From Eubacteriales bacterium (GTDB lineage Bacteria > Bacillota > Clostridia > Christensenellales > CAG-138), in NCBI GenBank assembly GCA_030695285.1, contig JAUYTF010000035.1, positions 1-6,358 of the forward strand: a stretch of DNA of 6,358 nt. The letters are read 5' to 3'. Below, piece after piece: positions 5,558 to 6,358 of the stretch. How positions within the stretch are numbered: position 1 is the stretch's first letter; each line of letters opens with the position of its first letter. The notes under the pieces are model-generated. The model had not been told where the DNA came from. It saw only the letters and a list, made by a program, of their open reading frames with translations, and did not search any database. Position numbers and translations under genes: made by a program.

Positions 5558-5642
5558 GGATGGGTTCCCGAGCGGCCAAAGGGAGCGGACTGTAAATCCG
5601 TTGTCGTAGACTTCGATGGTTCGAATCCATCCCCATCCACCA
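5558..5642 (+). tRNA. tRNA-Tyr (anticodon GUA)
   Basis: This is an 85-base class II tRNA with a long variable arm. The acceptor stem pairs GGATGGG with CCCATCC. The anticodon stem GCGGA/TCCGT holds loop CTGTAAA with GTA at 5592-5594. The T stem pairs GATGG with CCATC, and ACCA is encoded. A 43-base spacer separates it from tRNA-Thr; other gaps in the operon are 8-13 bases. Confidence 0.95.
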
Positions 5643-5655
5643 ATTTTTTACTCTT

Positions 5656-5742
5656 GCAGGAATGGCGGAATTGGCAGACGCGCACGGTTCAGGTCCGTGT
5701 GAGGTCACACTCATGCAGGTTCAAGTCCTGTTTCCTGCACCA
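5656..5742 (+). tRNA. tRNA-Leu (anticodon CAG)
   Basis: This is an 87-base class II tRNA. The acceptor stem pairs GCAGGAA with TTCCTGC. The anticodon stem CACGG/CCGTG holds loop TTCAGGT with CAG at 5690-5692. It has a long variable arm, the T loop is TTCAAGT, and ACCA is encoded. It is the last gene of the operon; its CCA runs directly into the terminator. Confidence 0.95.
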
Positions 5743-5780
5743 AACAAGAACAAGTCGGTTTTCCGGCTTGTTTTTGTTTG
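5741..5780 (+). terminator. Intrinsic terminator of the tRNA operon
   Basis: The bases at 5741-5758 pair without a mismatch to 5763-5780 (18 bp including G-T pairs) around a TTTT loop. The GC-rich core is ACAAGTCGG with CCGGCTTGT, followed by TTTTGTTT. The A-rich left arm makes it potentially active in both directions. Its first two bases belong to the CCA of tRNA-Leu. Confidence 0.88.
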
Positions 5781-5805
5781 CAGAAACACATTTCATACGT
5801 ATAAT
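5776..5805 (+). promoter_or_regulatory. Candidate promoter of the cupin gene
   Basis: A perfect TATAAT lies at 5800-5805, 36 bases before the cupin ATG. A weak -35 candidate (TTTGCA, 5777-5782, 17-base spacer) overlaps the end of the tRNA terminator. The -10 box is convincing; the -35 box is poor, so activity may be weak or need an activator. Confidence 0.5.
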
Positions 5806-5840
5806 GAATTCAAACCAGTCCGTATAAGGAGATAACCACC

Positions 5841-6296
5841 ATGCCCATCATCCGCCACACCAATTCCCCTGACGCCATCTGGACACGCAGACCCGATCAC
5901 GATGTCCACGACTACGAAAAGATCGACCTTGTCTCTCGTACGGAGGCGAAAGGCTGTGTTGCCGCGCTCATCAAGCTCCCGCCGAAGAAAGCGGGCTTCC
6001 CCTACCATTACCACACGATCAATGAAGAGTGCTTCTTCATCCTCAGCGGCTGTGGTCTGCTCCGTACGCCCGAAGGCGAGCAGGAAGTCTCCGCAGGAGA
6101 TTCCATCTTCTTCCCGACCGGCGAAACGGGCGCGCACCAACTCACGAATCTATCCGAAACAGAGCCTCTCATCTATCTCGATTTTGACACGTTCCATTAT
6201 CCCGAAGTCTGCTTCTACCCCGACACGCAAAAGGTCGGCATCTTCGGCGAGAACATGAAGCAGGTTTACTACACAAAAGACCAGACAAAGTATTAG
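5841..6296 (+). CDS. Small single-domain cupin protein, metal-binding, function unknown
   Basis: The 151-residue cytoplasmic protein has one cupin barrel. Motif 1 is YHYHTINEECFFILSG (55-70) with metal-ligand candidates H56, H58 and E62 or E63. Motif 2 is GDSIFFPTGETGAHQLTN (86-103) with H99. The closing YPDTQKVGIF pattern resembles uncharacterised cupins of the COG3837 kind, some of which are called sugar- or auxin-binding-like without proof. The ATG follows AAGGAG at 9 bases (AAGGAGATAACCACC). A TATAAT box lies 36 bases upstream. The next gene starts 27 bases after the stop with its own ribosome site, so the two may form an operon. All expected metal ligands are present. Substrate and reaction cannot be read from the sequence. 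Confidence 0.9.
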   Translation: MPIIRHTNSPDAIWTRRPDHDVHDYEKIDLVSRTEAKGCVAALIKLPPKKAGFPYHYHTINEECFFILSGCGLLRTPEGEQEVSAGDSIFFPTGETGAHQLTNLSETEPLIYLDFDTFHYPEVCFYPDTQKVGIFGENMKQVYYTKDQTKY

Positions 6297-6323
6297 TCGT
6301 AAATCGTCAAAGGAGTATCTTTC

Positions 6324-6358
6324 ATGTTTGAAGCGTTATATGCTCGAAGCGAAGACTG
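6324..6358 (+). CDS. Start of a further gene (only 11 codons visible)
   Basis: An ATG at 6324 lies 8 bases after a perfect AAAGGAG (6309-6315) and opens MFEALYARSED before the window ends. The spacing from the cupin stop (27 bases) suggests co-transcription. Too little is visible to name a product. Confidence 0.7.
   Translation, partial: MFEALYARSED

Noticed and set aside
5070..5609. Short plus-strand frames running through the tRNA genes
   Set aside because: They are translations of tRNA sequence (for example AQLEEHLPYKQGVTGSSPV), a known false-positive pattern.

Overview
The window looks like a chromosome segment of a Gram-positive bacterium of the Bacillota, probably a Clostridia-type anaerobe. 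This rests on strong AGGAGG-type ribosome binding sites, sigma-A-like promoters, CCA tails encoded in every tRNA gene, an ECF-type vitamin transporter domain, a type II pantothenate kinase, and a dense tRNA operon. The species cannot be named from the sequence. Most genes are fairly GC-rich. The stretch from about 980 to 1900 is clearly richer in A+T and looks like an accessory insert.

Layout. Bases 1-912 (+) hold the 3' part of a DUF4405-type membrane protein, a likely b-heme protein, with a glycine-rich loop. A strong hairpin at 933-959 separates it from a convergent AT-rich gene (993-1592, -). That gene encodes a small protein with two membrane helices resembling SLATT-type proteins. Its promoter, ribosome site and ATG lie further upstream, at 1674-1739, but an in-frame TAG at 1608-1610 cuts them off from the body of the gene. 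Bases 1740-1890 are AT-rich and show nothing convincing. A tRNA-Thr(GGU) gene with its own promoter and terminator follows on the minus strand (1891-2051). Then come hom (homoserine dehydrogenase, 2141-3436, -) and a fused gene (3578-4918, -). The fused gene joins an ECF-transporter S component, probably for pantothenate, to a type II pantothenate kinase. The gap between the fused gene and hom holds two diverged copies of a hairpin element, the upstream one being a good terminator.

From about 5131 the direction changes. A promoter drives a plus-strand tRNA operon, Val(UAC)-Asp(GUC)-Phe(GAA)-Thr(UGU)-Tyr(GUA)-Leu(CAG), which ends at an 18-bp terminator hairpin. A small cupin protein gene (5841-6296) follows, and then the first 11 codons of another gene with an excellent ribosome site.

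How the genes relate. The most notable gene is the transporter-kinase fusion. If the assignment is right, one polypeptide binds vitamin B5 at the membrane and carries the enzyme that phosphorylates it at the first step of coenzyme A synthesis, which would trap it in the cell. Hom commits aspartate semialdehyde to threonine and methionine synthesis and has a tRNA-Thr gene just downstream, although that tRNA appears to have its own promoter. The broken or re-started two-helix gene beside the 3' end of tRNA-Thr is the only part that looks like a mobile or defence-type accessory element. No transposase, integrase or CRISPR array is present.
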